Below are positions 46,350-60,100 of a stretch of 64,000 nt of DNA, piece by piece. The notes below the pieces were generated by a model. That model was not told the DNA's origin. It did no database searches and saw only the letters and a list, made by a program, of their open reading frames with translations. Numbering within the stretch: position 1 is the first letter of the stretch; the number at the start of each line of letters is the position of its first letter. Made by a program: the position numbers and the translations under genes. The DNA comes from Chimonanthus salicifolius (lineage: Eukaryota > Streptophyta > Magnoliopsida > Laurales > Calycanthaceae), in assembly GCA_013350335.1 (NCBI GenBank), contig CM023532.1, positions 88,415,383 through 88,479,382 on the forward strand. The letters run 5' to 3'.

Positions 46350-48340
46350 CGTCCTACCTCGGAATACAAGACCTTATCCCGGTCGCAACTCCTATTCCAG
46401 TACTACCTCACCGGTAGACATCTTAGTCCATATCTCCTCCATTTCTGGGCTTATTCACTGTTCCCGTTCAATCGTGTCAAGTATCTCTTAATTACATCAA
46501 CACCACTCATATCAACTTATGAGTTTCATTCTTGCGGAAATTACTCTATCTCCTGCTATCTCTTTCTCTCATGAACCCATTTGCGATCTTATGCAGACTA
46601 ATGTATTCTATTTCACTTTACCTGCTACCAAGATATTTCCCATCCGTACTCATTCAACACGTTATTTCGTCTACTCTCTGTGTGAAGTAGCCTGCCATTA
46701 TGAGCCTATGCTCAAGTCATTGGCTGATTCCATTTCAACTAGGTTTCTAGCTGCGCTCTCCTGGAACTCCATCGGCTTGCACTCTCCTGGAACTCCATCG
46801 GCTAACTACAAAGTTAGATAGCTAGGCTAACTCGGCAGTCGCCCATAGCTTCCCATTCGAGTTTCACAAGACTTTTTATCTTTCCCATCAATTACATCTC
46901 CAAAACTTAACACGTCTTCATTTGCACACAAGTCACTATGTGACTAACCCTTTTTGTTCATAACTTCTACAACACCAATACTTGACATCAATCCAATCCA
47001 CCATGGGAACCCCCATCCATGGTTTATAGCCATCCATGAATATAACCCTCCTATGGATATAATCCATTCATGGGCATAACTAATACCTTCGTAGGACTAT
47101 TCTGTCGATCATAAGGCTAGCAGGTCTAACATACGGCCCATGCGTCGACTACGAAATCAAAAATGTCTATCATAATGCCATTGTCCGGCATCAATCCAAA
47201 TTATATAAATACTAATTTCCTACCCCTCTGAATTATTCAACACATATTCATAGATTCCTAAAAATAGTGGTCTAAGCTTACTTAGGTTATGTCAAATAAA
47301 ATCCATTCACCACTAAAAATATTCCCAAGTATTACAAATTTCACCAACTACCAATACTCCCCCAATATTTTTTTTTCCATGATTCCAAAACACCTAAGTT
47401 CACCAAAATTTCTCTATGGTTTTATTTTTTTAAAACCCTATTTATAATACCTAAACTCCACTTAAAACAATGCACCCTCTCCATTATTTTTTTCCTACTT
47501 TTACACCCTTCAAATTTACAACCACATAACCCTAGGGTTCATCATCCATTCACGCCTTTTTAAGGCCGCCAAATCATTCGCATCATTCCTAAACTCCCTC
47601 ATAATTCTTTTAAAATTTGTAACATTTAATCATTAAGCACTTAAAATTCTTAACCATTCTTCCATGGTTCTAAACCTTAAAATTCCATTAAAATTCCCAA
47701 ATTTCTTTCCATGTCTTCCATTCTTCACAACCTTATTAAAATCATTCAATCAACCACCATGGGGTTCGGCCATACTACATGGCTGAACCCTATGGTCCAT
47801 GGTTCTTTACAAACATTATATACTCTATGCTTAATTAAACTTAAATCCATAATGTCTCTTCATTGTTCTTAATCTATTTATTTTCCTTAACCCTAATAAT
47901 TCACTTAAACACCTACCATGGGTTCATGGTTCATCATTCATTGGTGACATTTAAGATCATTAGAAACCTTAACCTTCATCCATTAACTTCCACAATTTCG
48001 CACCCAAAAATCATTACAACACCTCACTATAGGGTTCGGCCATTCACCATGGCCGAACCCATGGTTCATGGTCAACCATTTATTCATGTCTTTTAAGACC
48101 ATATAAACCACTTTACATCTTCATGAATTTCTTCATTCAAGATCCCTAAAAGAAAACATCACTACACTTAATCATTATGAGCCTCAATATCCTTGTAAAC
48201 TCTTAAATTTGAATACTTTATTGAAAATCATTCGAACTTTCATCACATTACAAGGTTTGGTAGGGTTAGCACAAACCCTTTATAATGTATCCACAACCTC
48301 TACAAAATCTCTTCCTTTTCCCCGACATTTCCTTATCCTT
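46350..48340 (-). other. Non-coding middle of array internal region 1
   Basis: No convincing coding sequence on either strand. 46680-46990 matches 8620-8960. 47208-47354 matches 24977-25136 in LTR F. Two hairpins of the LTR type lie at about 47757-47790 and 48030-48060. There may be pieces of an older LTR inside. The second array copy (54060-56030) is nearly the same. Confidence 0.7.
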
Positions 48341-48347
48341 TCTTATC

Positions 48348-48801
48348 CTAATCTTCCATAGAAGACCCTGCATCATCCTCAAACACAAAGTAACTGTCAG
48401 GGCATGACACCGACATGTGACCCAGTACTTCCCATGTCAACCAAGATATTATCCCTGGTCCTCCAACATAAGGACAGTTAGTCCTTTCTTTCCCATGTCC
48501 ATGTAGCCCACAAACCGGGCATACCACTTCAAAAGGGTAGGGACAGTATGCGCAGTTGTGCCCAACCTGGTTGCACAACTCGTACGTATAATTGGGTCCC
48601 ATTTCCCTTACCGACTTTCTTATCATCGGAAAGTCTTCCACATTCTCTTCAGAAAGAGATGATAAATCCCCTTCATCTTCCTCGGGAGGTCCCTCCTGAA
48701 AGTCCAGGCTAACTGCTTATGCTAGATGCAAACACCAAATCTATGGGACAGCTAGGGGTTTCCTTACCCCACGGTTCGATATACTCCTCGTCATTTGACA
48801 T
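48348..48801 (-). pseudogene. Pre-gag zinc-knuckle ORF, array copy 1
   Basis: Start ATG at 48801 (MSNDEEYIEP), close to the element G protein. A TAG and a one-base frameshift near 48705-48715 break the acidic part, after which 48641-48348 is open for 97 codons. Knuckle 1 (CELCNQVGHNCAYC) and knuckle 2 (CPVCGLHGHGKERTNC) are intact. Knuckle 3 has lost both leading Cys (WLTWEVLGH...SC). It ends SSMED as in element G. It lies between the leader and the deleted gag. Confidence 0.75.
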
Positions 48802-49431
48802 ATCTATATCATAAAATACAATAGAATACACAAACACCATCCACAACAGTTTCCAATAAAACCAATTTAAGTTTTGGGGATTTTCCTATATATAACACAA
48901 CGTATTTTGGGGAAATTTTTCCTAAGTATCACTGTTTTTCTTTCCATTTAGGGGGAAGTTGCCAAATAAGCACACTTGGTTTTCCTTTGTTTCTGGGGGG
49001 GAGAATCTCTAAACTCCTACTGCTTGTTGTTCAACTTAAGAATACTGGGGAAAACACATCCTATTTTCGCTACGTTTGATAAAGTTATCATTGTTTCATC
49101 AATTCGGGGGAAAGATTTCTAAGTGATTATACCTTGTTTTGGGGAAAAATTCCTAAGTATCAAAGTACTGTGTTTTCATTTTCGGGGGAAATAAGCCCTA
49201 TATTGCTACGTTTGATAAATTTAACCTAGGATGAATCTTTCTTCCCTTGCTATCATTCCTTTTCGTCAAATGTTGTTCTCAGACTGAATACTTCAGTTTG
49301 AGTCAATCGAAGTAAATTAACCCGGCCCCCGTGCAGCGGACTCCGAAGAGTCGGTCGGCTGGGATTCTTAGCTGCCAGTGAGACATGCAACCGTCTTAAT
49401 CTTACTTCGAGAGATTCATTCTTCCAAGTTC

Positions 49432-49443
49432 GCTCTGATACCA
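49432..49443 (-). promoter_or_regulatory. Primer-binding site for tRNA-iMet, array copy 1
   Basis: Sense TGGTATCAGAGC, two bases from LTR 2. The equivalent in copy 2 is at 57127-57116. Intact PBS, PPT and leader hairpin mean these elements could have been mobilised in trans. Confidence 0.92.
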
Positions 49444-49445
49444 AC

Positions 49446-52400
49446 TGTAATGTCCGCCCTTTCCACCTAAAATCAGAGTCTATTTTTTTTTTTAAAAAGA
49501 GTGACAAAGGGCGCAAACGTCACGACGCGAGTTAAGTCCGAGCTTCTAAAGCCCGGTCCTTAACTGGCCAACCCTACGTGTGCCTGGAACAAAGTCCACG
49601 GAGAATAGTTCACACGTAGACAGCAAGCATCAAGGAATAATACAACTATATGCGGAATTAACAATAAGGACTATCCTAGAAATTTGAGATCACAGGGAAG
49701 ATAACATCCATTTAAATTAGTACAATACCTCAAAATCATAATGTCCATAATATAATCCCAAAACATAGCAAGTAATCTAATTTATTACATTTCCGACAAG
49801 CTAAACTATTGCAAATTTCATTATCCGAAATAAACATTAGTAACTATCTAGCACGCCTTTCCAAGCTCCTTTGCTTGGCTCCCGTCTCTTCCTTCTGCTT
49901 CGCCACCTCCTGTGTCATCAGCTAGGGTAGAAGTAGGGCGTTAGACAACGAGCGCAGTAGGACTCCGAGTAGGGCTAGCACATGGATTAGTAATAACAGC
50001 ATACAGATAATAACCCAATGCAAGCTGATAAACCATCATGTAATGAAACTATAAAGTAAATGCCATGTCATGGGTGTCTATGTTATGCATCCCACCCATT
50101 ATCCAAACCATATAATATCATATCCCTCTTGACGGCATGGCCTCGTCATAATATACACAATCCCAAATCATCCCCCTGGACGGCAAAACCTCGTCCAGAT
50201 ATAACCAATCACAAATCATCCCCCTGGACGGCAAAACCTCGTCCCGATATAACCAATCACAAATCATCCCCCTTGATGGAAGAACCATCATCAAGGTATC
50301 ATAATTACATACAACATCCCTGATAAATCAAATACATTAAAATATCTCCAAGTCTGTTTATCGGTCGCCCCGACGGAGCATGGACTCCGGGTTCATTTCA
50401 TCCTTCCCCTATCATATCCCTCCCATGCCATGCATGAGATGTAGATGTCATATGCCATGTAATGAATATAATAACAAACCATGACATTTAAAAATCCCAT
50501 CCATAAAACATATAATTTGATTATCAAAAAGAGATCAGGAAAAGCCTCAATAATCACATCATAGCTTTAAAACCCATTTATAAACCAATCATATACTGAC
50601 CAGAATAAATCAAATGAAAGCCCCTACATAATACATAATTCAAAACCAATCTTAGCCAAACCATATAATTTTCAAAGTAATTCAAAGAAACCATCACTCC
50701 ATCCATGGCTTACAAAAAGGTTAGAATCCTACCAAATACCGACTAGCGTTCTTTCTTTCGTTTCCGTCCGACAGTCCAGCTACTGACACGCGTACTGCTT
50801 ACGATGTCCAGTACCTTATTACACATTAATCAGTCCACATTTTAATTACATGAGTGTAAAATCAGCCTCCCATGCTTTATTTTACTCTACATAATGCTAT
50901 TACTTAGAATCCCTAAACCCATGATCATCTCCCATGGAGTTCATCATTTTAGCCATTATTTACGGTTTTGCTACTACCTCTTCTCCATGGTTAATCACTC
51001 ATTCATCCATGCATGATTAAGTCCATAGATGATTCATAGATTTGGATCCATCAATGACCCATCACCCATATCTTAAAATCAATAAAGTCAGCCACTTAAT
51101 TTAACCTAAAGTCCATTACTTTAAACATTTAGGCCATAATGATCTACAATTGAGTCATTAAAATTCAGCCCTTTAAATTTAACCAAATCTCCATTGTCCT
51201 TGGTCTTTGGTTACACATTAAATTCATCATAAGTCCCTCCATTGAGAGAACCTAAACCATACACTTGACTTATCATTACTTAATCACATTTCCATTGCAA
51301 CTAACAACACTAAAAATTAGCCACTTAAACACTCTAATCCTCATTCCTTTCTCACATACATCATACCAAATTGATCCATAAGTTTACCCACAAATGGGTC
51401 ATGGGTTTGGCAATACACCATGGTCTAACCCATGGTGTCCTTTTCTCATTTTTTTTTCTTGGGTCCATTGCTCACATTTTAATTTATCAGAAATCCCTCT
51501 ATATGGGAATTTCATCATTTATTTAGATCATTCATTTGATCAACATTTGTTTCATCTCTTGAGCCCATCAAAACTAATAACATTCCCCCTCATCTTTTCA
51601 TGGTTTCAAACATACTTAACCCATTGAATCTTCCCATTTTCCATCCATTTTAAACCCCTTTAAAATTTGTATTACATGACCATAGGGTTCGGCCATACAC
51701 CGTGGCCGAACCCATGGTTCATGTTCCATTATTTTTCTATGCCTCTTAAGGCCACAACATTACTCATTCAAAACCCTAAACTCATTAATACATTAATCCC
51801 TCTTTTATATCCCTTAAACCCATCATTTGATCACCATTACACCACCATAGGTTTCGGCCATTTACCATGGCCGAAACCATGGTTCATGATCCACCATTCA
51901 TTGCTCCAAACACCTACATTCACCCATTTAAAATCCTAATTTTCATTTGCTACCCTCATTGTCTTCCATTTATCAAAACCTTAACCAATTAAATCAATTA
52001 GCTAATCACTCACCATGGGGTTCGGCCATGTCTATGGCCCATGATTTTTCTTCCAATCATCCACTTCCATACTTAATTCATAAATTACCCAATGCACATA
52101 ATCACTTATTTATTTCTTTTCCCTACTCTTAATTCACCCATTTAGGGTTTTCTCCATCTTCTATTTTCTCAAAACCCTAAAAAAAACATACATTACTTAC
52201 CATGGGGTTCGGCCATGCTACATGGCCGAACCCTATGGCTCTTAACTCCAAAAAAATGCATGTACCTCTGTGTTTAATCACATTAATCATATAATGTCCA
52301 TAATTCCTTTTTATTTTTCTTAATCCTAATTTTTCTCCATTAGGGTTTTTGCCCACTTTCCATTTCTTCCATTTGATGGATTTAAAATCCATGGCATAAA

Positions 52401-53579
52401 CTTATGTAACCACCATTAAATTCACAAAAATAAATTCCAATTCTTAAACCCTAAAAATCCAAATTTTCTTGTTTAAGAAATACTTACAATCCGTCGTCTC
52501 CTCCGACTTCCGACACTCCCGTCGGTTTCCTTAGCCTCCTCTCTCATTCCTCTTGATCTTTGGTAGGTCAAGATTCTTGATCCATGGTGGCAACCCCCAA
52601 CCTTAGGATCGGCCAAGGTAGGGTTTAAATTGAGAGAGGGAGAGGGAGAGATGATGAGAGGGGAGATGATCACCTTGATCTTAGGGTGATTTTCCTTAAA
52701 ATTCTACTTCTTTCTTCTCTCCTTCTCTTCTTAGCTTCCTTTCCTTAATTTCCTTCTTCTCTTCTCCTTCCTAGTGTGGGACGGCCATAAGAGAGTGAAG
52801 GATTGAAATGAGAATGAAAAGAGAGAAAGAAAGGAAAAGATGAGGCTTATCCCCATTTTTTTGCTTTACATTAATTACATTCACCAACCTTAAGATATTT
52901 TTGAGATATTTAAATTGCTTTATGGTGGTGGTTATCTAAACCACCACCAAGCCCAACGTGTTTCATATTTGAGGTTGGAATGAGGTGGGTCTTCACCTCT
53001 TGGCCCCACTTTGACCACTTCTAACCACCATTTTAAATAATTTAATTATTTAATTAATTAGATAATTACCTTAGGTTAATCCATTTGTACTTAACCTAAC
53101 TCTATTACTCCACCCATGGTTGACCAAATCAACCATGGTGCCCGGTCCCACCAAACCTTGACCCACACGCCACCTCACTTGATGAGGTGGAGGTGGGTCC
53201 CACTTGGCCACATCACCTTGGTTTAATTCCAAATAACTTAGGTGATTTAAATTTTACTAAGCCCACTACAACCAATTGGATCATCATTGGGCCCATGGCC
53301 CAATTACATTTCCATCGTGCCCATTTACCTTAGAGCTTAACCATCTTGACCCATTGGGTCCCAAATGGGTATTTGACCCAATTTGACGACCCATGGCCCA
53401 ATTGGCCATCATTGACCACTTAAATGACTTTAAAATGTAATCCATGGTCTATTGGGCCATATTTGGGCCTTTGTCCAAATTTTGGCCCATTTACCATTTA
53501 CTCCACCAATTTCCAATTTTTATCATTAAAATAAATAATATTCACATATTTATTGATTTAAAAATTTCGGGCCATTACA
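49446..53579 (-). mobile_element. Array LTR 2 (central), 4,134 bp
   Basis: Same layout as LTR 1, with donor-like GTAAGT at 52487-52482, hairpins at about 51402-52230 and short-stem modules at 50115-50300. It serves as 5' LTR of internal region 1 and 3' LTR of internal region 2, with no target duplication around it. Private changes include TATACTGACC near 50592 and GGTCTAACCC near 51422. Confidence 0.92.
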
Positions 53580-53639
53580 ATACAATCCTCTTTTAAAATT
53601 TTCGTCCCGAAAATTCAACCGAAGTAGGGGTTCAAATCA

Positions 53640-54055
53640 TCTTATACAAAGAGTTCCGGATGAGCGGCACTCATCTCTGACTCCAGTTCCCAGGTGGTTT
53701 CCTTATTGCCATGTCGTTCCTATACCACCTTGATCTGCGCTGTAGTCTCCGCAACCAACTCTGGTCCAATCAGCGCAGGCTCACCGGCCTCTGTCCAACA
53801 CACTGGCGATCTACCCGGCCTACCATATAAGACCTCAAATAGAGCCATCTGGAGGCTTGCCTGACAACTATTATTGTAGTAGAACTCCACCAAGAGCAAT
53901 TGATTCTCCCATCCAACTTTGAAATCCAGTACACATGCTCTCAGCATATCCTCCAATACTCGTATTGTTCTCTCCGACTGTCCATCAGTCTGTGGGTGGA
54001 TTGCTGTGCTGGTTAACACATCGGTCCCCATAGCCGACTGCATGCTCCTAGGCAC
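53640..54055 (-). pseudogene. pol: Integrase C-half remnant, array copy 2
   Basis: Same deleted integrase as in copy 1, with a TAG in place of the Trp after AQIKVV (near 53718-53720). Past it the tail reads ETTWELESEM, nearer the family norm than copy 1. The shared deletion shows that both array copies descend from one deleted progenitor. Confidence 0.85.
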
Positions 54056-56031
54056 ATCCGTCCCACCTCGGAATACAAGACCTTATCCCGGTCACAACTC
54101 CTATTCCGGTACTACCTCACCGGTAGACATCTTAGTCCATATCTCCTCCATTTCTGGGCTTATTCACTATTCCCGTTCAATCGTGTCAAGTATCTCTTAA
54201 TTACATCAACACCACTCATATCAACTTATGAGTTTCATTCTTGCGGAAATTACTCTATCTCCTGCTATCTCTTTCTCTCATGAACCCATTTGTGATCTTA
54301 TGCAGACTAATGTTTTCTATTTCAGTTTACCTGCTACCAAGATATTTCCCATCCGTACTCATTCAACACATTATTTCGTCTACTCTCTGTGTGAAGTAGC
54401 CTGCCATTATGAGCCTATGCTCAAGTCATTGGCTAATTCCATTTCAACTAGGTTTCTAGCTGCACTCTCCTGGAACTCCATCGGCTAACTACAAAGTCAG
54501 ATAGCTAGACTAACTCGGCAGTCGCCCATAGCCTCCCATTCGAGTTTCACAAGACTTTTTATCTTTCCCATCAATTACATCTCCAAAACTTAACACCTCT
54601 TCATTTGCACACAAGTCACTATGTGACTAACCCTTTTTGTTCATAACTTCTACAACACCAATACCTGACATCAATCCAATCCACCATGGGAACCCCCATC
54701 CATGGTTTATAACCATCCATGAATATAACCCTCCTATGGATATAATCCATTCATGGGCATAACTAATACCTTCGTAGGACTATTCTGTCGATCATAAGGC
54801 TAGCAGGTCTAACATACGACCCATGCATCGACTACGAAATCAAAAATGTCTATCATAATGCCATTGTCCGGCATCAATCCAAATCATATAAATACTAATT
54901 TCCTACCCCTCTGAATTATTCAACACATATTCATAGATTCCTAAAAATAGTGGTCTAAGCTTACTTCGGTTATGTCAAATAAAATCCATTCACCACTAAA
55001 AATATTCCCAAGTATTACAAATTTCACCAACTACCAATACTCCCCCAATATTTTTTTTTTCCATGATTCCAAAACACATAAGTTCACCAAAATTTCTCTA
55101 TGGTTTTATTTTTTTAAAACCCTATTTATAATACCTAAATTCCACTTAAAACAATGCACCCTCTCCATTATTTTTTTCCTACTTTTACACCCTTCAAATT
55201 TACAACCACATAACCCTAGGGTTCATCATCCATTCATGCCTTTTTAAGGCCACCAAATCATTCGCATCATTCCTAAACTCCCTCATAATTCTTTTAAAAT
55301 TTGTAACATTTAATCATTAAGCACTTAAAATTCTTAACCATTCTTCCATGGTTTTAAACCTTAAAATTCCATTAAAATTCCCAAATTTCTTTCCACGTCT
55401 TCCATTCTTCACAGCCTTATTAAAATCATTCAATCAACCACCATGGGGTTCGGCCATACTACATGGCCGAACCCTATGGTCCATGGTTCTTTACAAACAT
55501 TATATACTCTATGCTTAATTAAACTTAAATCCATAATGTCTCTTCATTGTTCTTAATCTATTTATTTTCCTTAACCCTAATAATTCACTTAAACACCTAC
55601 CATGGGTTCATGGTTCATCATTCATTGGTGACATTTAAGATCATTAGAAACCTTAACCTTCATCCATTAACTTCCACAATTTCACACCCAAAAATCATTA
55701 CAACACCTCACTATAGGGTTCGGCCATTCACCATGGCCGAACCCATGGTTCATGGTCAACCATTTATTCATGTCTTTTAAGACCATATAAACCACTTTAT
55801 ATCTTCATGAATTTCTTCATTCAAGATCCCTAAAAGAAAACATCACTACACTTAATCATTATGAGCCTCAATATCCTTGTAAACTCTTAAATTTGAATAC
55901 TTTATTGAAAATCATTCGAACTTGCATCACATTACAAGGTTTGGTAGGGTTAGCACAAACCCTTTATAATGTATCCACAACCTTTACAAAATCTCTTCCT
56001 TTTCCCCGACATTTCCTTATCCTTTCTTATC

Positions 56032-56485
56032 CTAATCTTCCATAGAAGACCCTGCATCATCCTCAAACACAAAGGAACTGTCAGGGCATGACACCGACAT
56101 GTGACCCAGTGCTTCACATGTCAACCAAGATATTATCCCTGGTCCTCCAACATAAGGACAGTTAGTCCTTTCTTTCCCATGTCCATGTAGCCTACAAACC
56201 GGGCATACCACTTCAAAAGGGTAGGCACAGTATGCGCAGTTGTGGCCAACCTGGTTGCACAACTCATACCTATAATTGGGTCCCATTTCCCCTACCGACT
56301 TTCTTATCATCGGAAAGTCTTCCACATTCTCTTCAGAAAGAGATGATAAATCCCCTTCATCTTCCTCGGGAGGTCCCTCCTGAAAGTCCAGGCTAACTGC
56401 TTATGCTAGATGCAAACACCAAATCTATGGGACAGCTAGGGGTTTCCTTACCCCACGGTTCGATATACTCCCCGTCATTTGACAT
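56032..56485 (-). pseudogene. Pre-gag zinc-knuckle ORF, array copy 2
   Basis: Same start and same early stop/frameshift as copy 1. The last 97 codons are open. Knuckles 1 and 2 are intact (CELCNQVGHNCAYC, CPVCRLHGHGKERTNC). Knuckle 3 keeps its second Cys (WLTCEALGH...SC), so it is less decayed than in copy 1. Confidence 0.75.
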
Positions 56486-57129
56486 ATCTATATCATAAAA
56501 TACAATAGAATACACAAACACCATCCACAACAGTTTCCAATAAAACCAATTTAAGTTTTGGGGATTTTCCTATATATAACACAACGTATTTTGGGGAAAT
56601 TTTTCCTAAGTATCACTGTTTTTCTTTCCATTTAGGGGGAAGTTGCCAAATAAGCACACTTGGTTTTCCTTTGTTTCTGGGGGGGAGAATCTCTAAACTC
56701 CTACTGTTTGTTGTTCAACTTAAGAATACTGGGGAAAACACATCCTATTTTCGCTACGTTTGATAAAGTTATCATTGTTTCATCAATTCGGGGGAAAGAT
56801 TTCTAAGTGATTATACCTTGTTTTGGGGAAAAATTCCTAAGTATCAAAGTACTGTGTTTTCATTTTCGGGGGAAATAAGCCCTATATTGCTACGTTTGAT
56901 AAATTTAACCTAGGATGAATCTTTCTTCCCTTGCTATCATTCCTTTTCGTCAAATGTTGTTCTCAGACTGAATACTTCAGTTTGAGTCAATCGAAGTAAA
57001 TTAACCCGGCCCCCGTGCAGCGGACTCCGAAGAGTCGGTCGGCTGGGATTCTTAGCTGCCAGTAAGACATGCAACCGTCTTAATCTTACTTCGAGAGATT
57101 CATTCTTCCAAGTTCGCTCTGATACCAAC

Positions 57130-60100
57130 TGTAATGTCCGCCCCTTTCCACCTAAAATCAGAGTCTATTTTTTTTTTTATAAAGAGTGACAAAGGGCGCA
57201 GACGTCACGATGCGAGTTAAGTCCGAGCTTCTAAAGCCCGGCCCTTAACTGGCCAACCCTACGTGTGCCTGGAACAAAGTCCACGGAGAATAGTTCACAC
57301 GTAGACAGCAAGCATCAAGGAATAATACAACTATATGCGGAATTAACAATAAGGACTATCCTAGAAATTTGAGATCGCAGGGAAGATATCATCTATTTAA
57401 ATTAGTACAATACCTCAAAATCATAATGTCCATAATATAATCCCAAAACATAGCAAGTAATCTAATTTATTACATTTCCGACAAGCTAAACTATTGCAAA
57501 TTTCATTATCCGAAATAAACATTAGTAACTATCTAGCACGCCTTTCCAAGCTCCTTTGCTTGGCTCCCGTCTCTTCCTTCTGCTTCGCCACCTCCTGTGT
57601 CATCAGCTAGGGTAGAAGTAGGGCGTTAGACAACGCGCCCAGTAGGACTCCGAGTAGGGCTAGCACATGGATTAGTAATAACAGCATACAGATAATAACC
57701 CAATGCAAGCTGATAAACCATCATGTAATGAAACTATAAAGTAAATGCCATGTCATGGGTGTCTATGTTATGCATCCCACCCATCATCCAAACCATATAA
57801 TATCATATCCCTCTTGACGGCATGGCCTCGTCAAAATATACACAATCCCAAATCATCCCCCTGAACGGCAAAACCTCGTCCAGATATAACCAATCACAAA
57901 TCATCACCCTGGACGGCAAAACCTCGTCCCGATATAACCAATCACAAATCATCCCCCTTGATGGAAGAACGATCATCAAGGTATCATAATTACATACAAC
58001 ATCCCTGATAAATCAAATACATTAAAATATCTCCAAGTCACTTTATCGGTCGCCCCGACGGAGCATGGACTCCGGGTTCATTTCATCCTTCCCCTATCAT
58101 ATCCCTCCCATGCCATGCATGAGATGTAGATGTCATATGCCATGTAATGAATATAATAACAAACCATGACATTTAAAAATCCCATCCATAAAACATATAA
58201 CTTGATTATCAAAAAGAGATCAAGAAAAGCCTCAATAATCACATCATAGCTTTAAAACCCATTTATAAACCAATCATATACTTACCAGAATAAATCAAAT
58301 GAAAGTCCCTACATAATACATAATTCAAAACCAATCTTAACCAAACCATACAATTTTCAAAGTAATTCAAAGAAACCATCACTCCATCCATGGCTTACAA
58401 AAAGGTTAGAATCCTACCAAATACCGACTAGCGTTCTTTCTTTCATTTCCGTCCGACAGTCCAGCTACTGACACGCGTACTGCTTACGATGTCCAGTACC
58501 TTATTACACATTAATCAGTCCACATTTTAATTACATGAGTGTAAAATCAGCCTCCCATGCTTTATTTTACCCTACATAATGCTATTACTTAGAATCCCTA
58601 AACCCATGATCATCTCCCATGGAGTTCTTCATTTTAGCCATTATTTACGGTTTTGCCACTGCCTCTTCTCCATGGTTAATCACTCATTCATCCATGCATG
58701 ATTAAGTCCATAGATGATTCATAGATTTGGATCCATCAATGACCCATCACCCATATCTTAAAATCAATAAAGTCAGCCACTTAATTTAACCTAAAGTCCA
58801 TTACTTTAAACATTTAGGCCATAATGATCTACAATTGAGTCATTAAAATTCAGCCCTTTAAATTTAACCAAATCTCCATTGTCCTTGGTCTTTGGTTACA
58901 CATTAAATTCATCATAAGTCCCTCCATTGAGAGAACCTAAACCATACACTTGACTTATCATTACTTAATCACATTTCCATTACAACTAACAACACTAAAA
59001 ATTAGCCACTTAAACACTCTAATCCTCATTCCTTTCTCACATACATCATACCAAATTTATCCATAAGTTTACCCACAAATGGGTCATGGGTTTGGCAATA
59101 CACCATGGTCGAACCCATGGTGTCCTTTTCTCATTTTTTTTTCTTGGGTCCATTGCTCACATTTTAATTTATCAGAAATCCCTCTATATGGGAATTTCAT
59201 CATTTATTTAGATCATTCATTTGATCAACATTTGTTTCATCTCTTGAGCCCATCAAAACTAATAACATTCCCCCTCATCTTTTCATGGTTTCAAACATAC
59301 TTAACCCATTGAATCTTCCCATTTTCCATCCATTTTAAACCCCTTTAAAATTTGTATTACATGACCATAGGGTTCGGCCATACACCGTGGCCGAACCCAT
59401 GGTTCATGTTCCATTATTTTTCTATGCCTCTTAAGGCCACAACATTACTCATTCAAAACCCTAAACTCATTAATACATTAATCCCTCTTTTATATCCCTT
59501 AAACCCATCATTTGATCACCATTACACCACCATAGGTTTCGGCCATTTACCATGGCCGAAACCATGGTTCATGATCCACCATTCATTGCTCCAAACACCT
59601 ACATTCACCCATTTAAAATCCTAATTTTCATTTGCTACCCTCATTGTCTTCCATTTATCAAAACCTTAACCAATTAAATCAATTAGCTAATCACTCACCA
59701 TGGGGTTCGGCCATGTCTATGGCCCATGATTTTTCTTCCAATCATCCACTTCCATACTTAATTCATAAATTACCCAATGCACATAATCACTTATTTATTT
59801 CTTTTCCCTACTCATAATTCACCCATTTAGGGTTTTCTCCATCTTCTATTTTCTCAAAACCCTAAAAAAAACATACATTACTTACCATGGGGTTCGGCCA
59901 TGCTACATGGCCGAACCCTATGGCTCTTAACTCCAAAAAAATGCATGTACCTCTGTGTTTAATCACATTAATCATATAATGTCCATAATTCCTTTTTATT
60001 TTTCTTAATCCTAATTTTTCTCCATTAGGGTTTTTGCCCACTTTCCATTTCTTCCATTTGATGGATTTAAAATCCATGGCATAAACTTATGTAACCACCA

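Larger units (their letters stand above)
45871..49445 (-). mobile_element. Array internal region 1, 3.6 kb
   Basis: Bounded by a PPT-like stretch (sense AAAAGAGGA, about 45877-45886) next to LTR 1 and a PBS (49443-49432, sense TGGTATCAGAGC) two bases from LTR 2. It contains an integrase C-terminal remnant (45933-46346), a non-coding middle (46350-48340) with two LTR-type hairpins (about 47757 and 48030), the pre-gag zinc-knuckle ORF (48348-48801) and a leader with TTCG-loop hairpin (49352-49339). No gag, protease, RT or RNase H was found, so it depends on other elements. Confidence 0.9.
53580..57129 (-). mobile_element. Array internal region 2, 3.55 kb
   Basis: Near-duplicate of internal region 1: integrase remnant (53720-54055 plus tail), non-coding middle, hairpins (about 55441, 55716), pre-gag ORF (56032-56485), leader hairpin (57036-57023) and PBS (57127-57116). 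A repeated 'CTGGAACTCCATCGGCT' present twice in copy 1 (near 46760 and 46787) occurs once here (near 54470). Confidence 0.9.
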
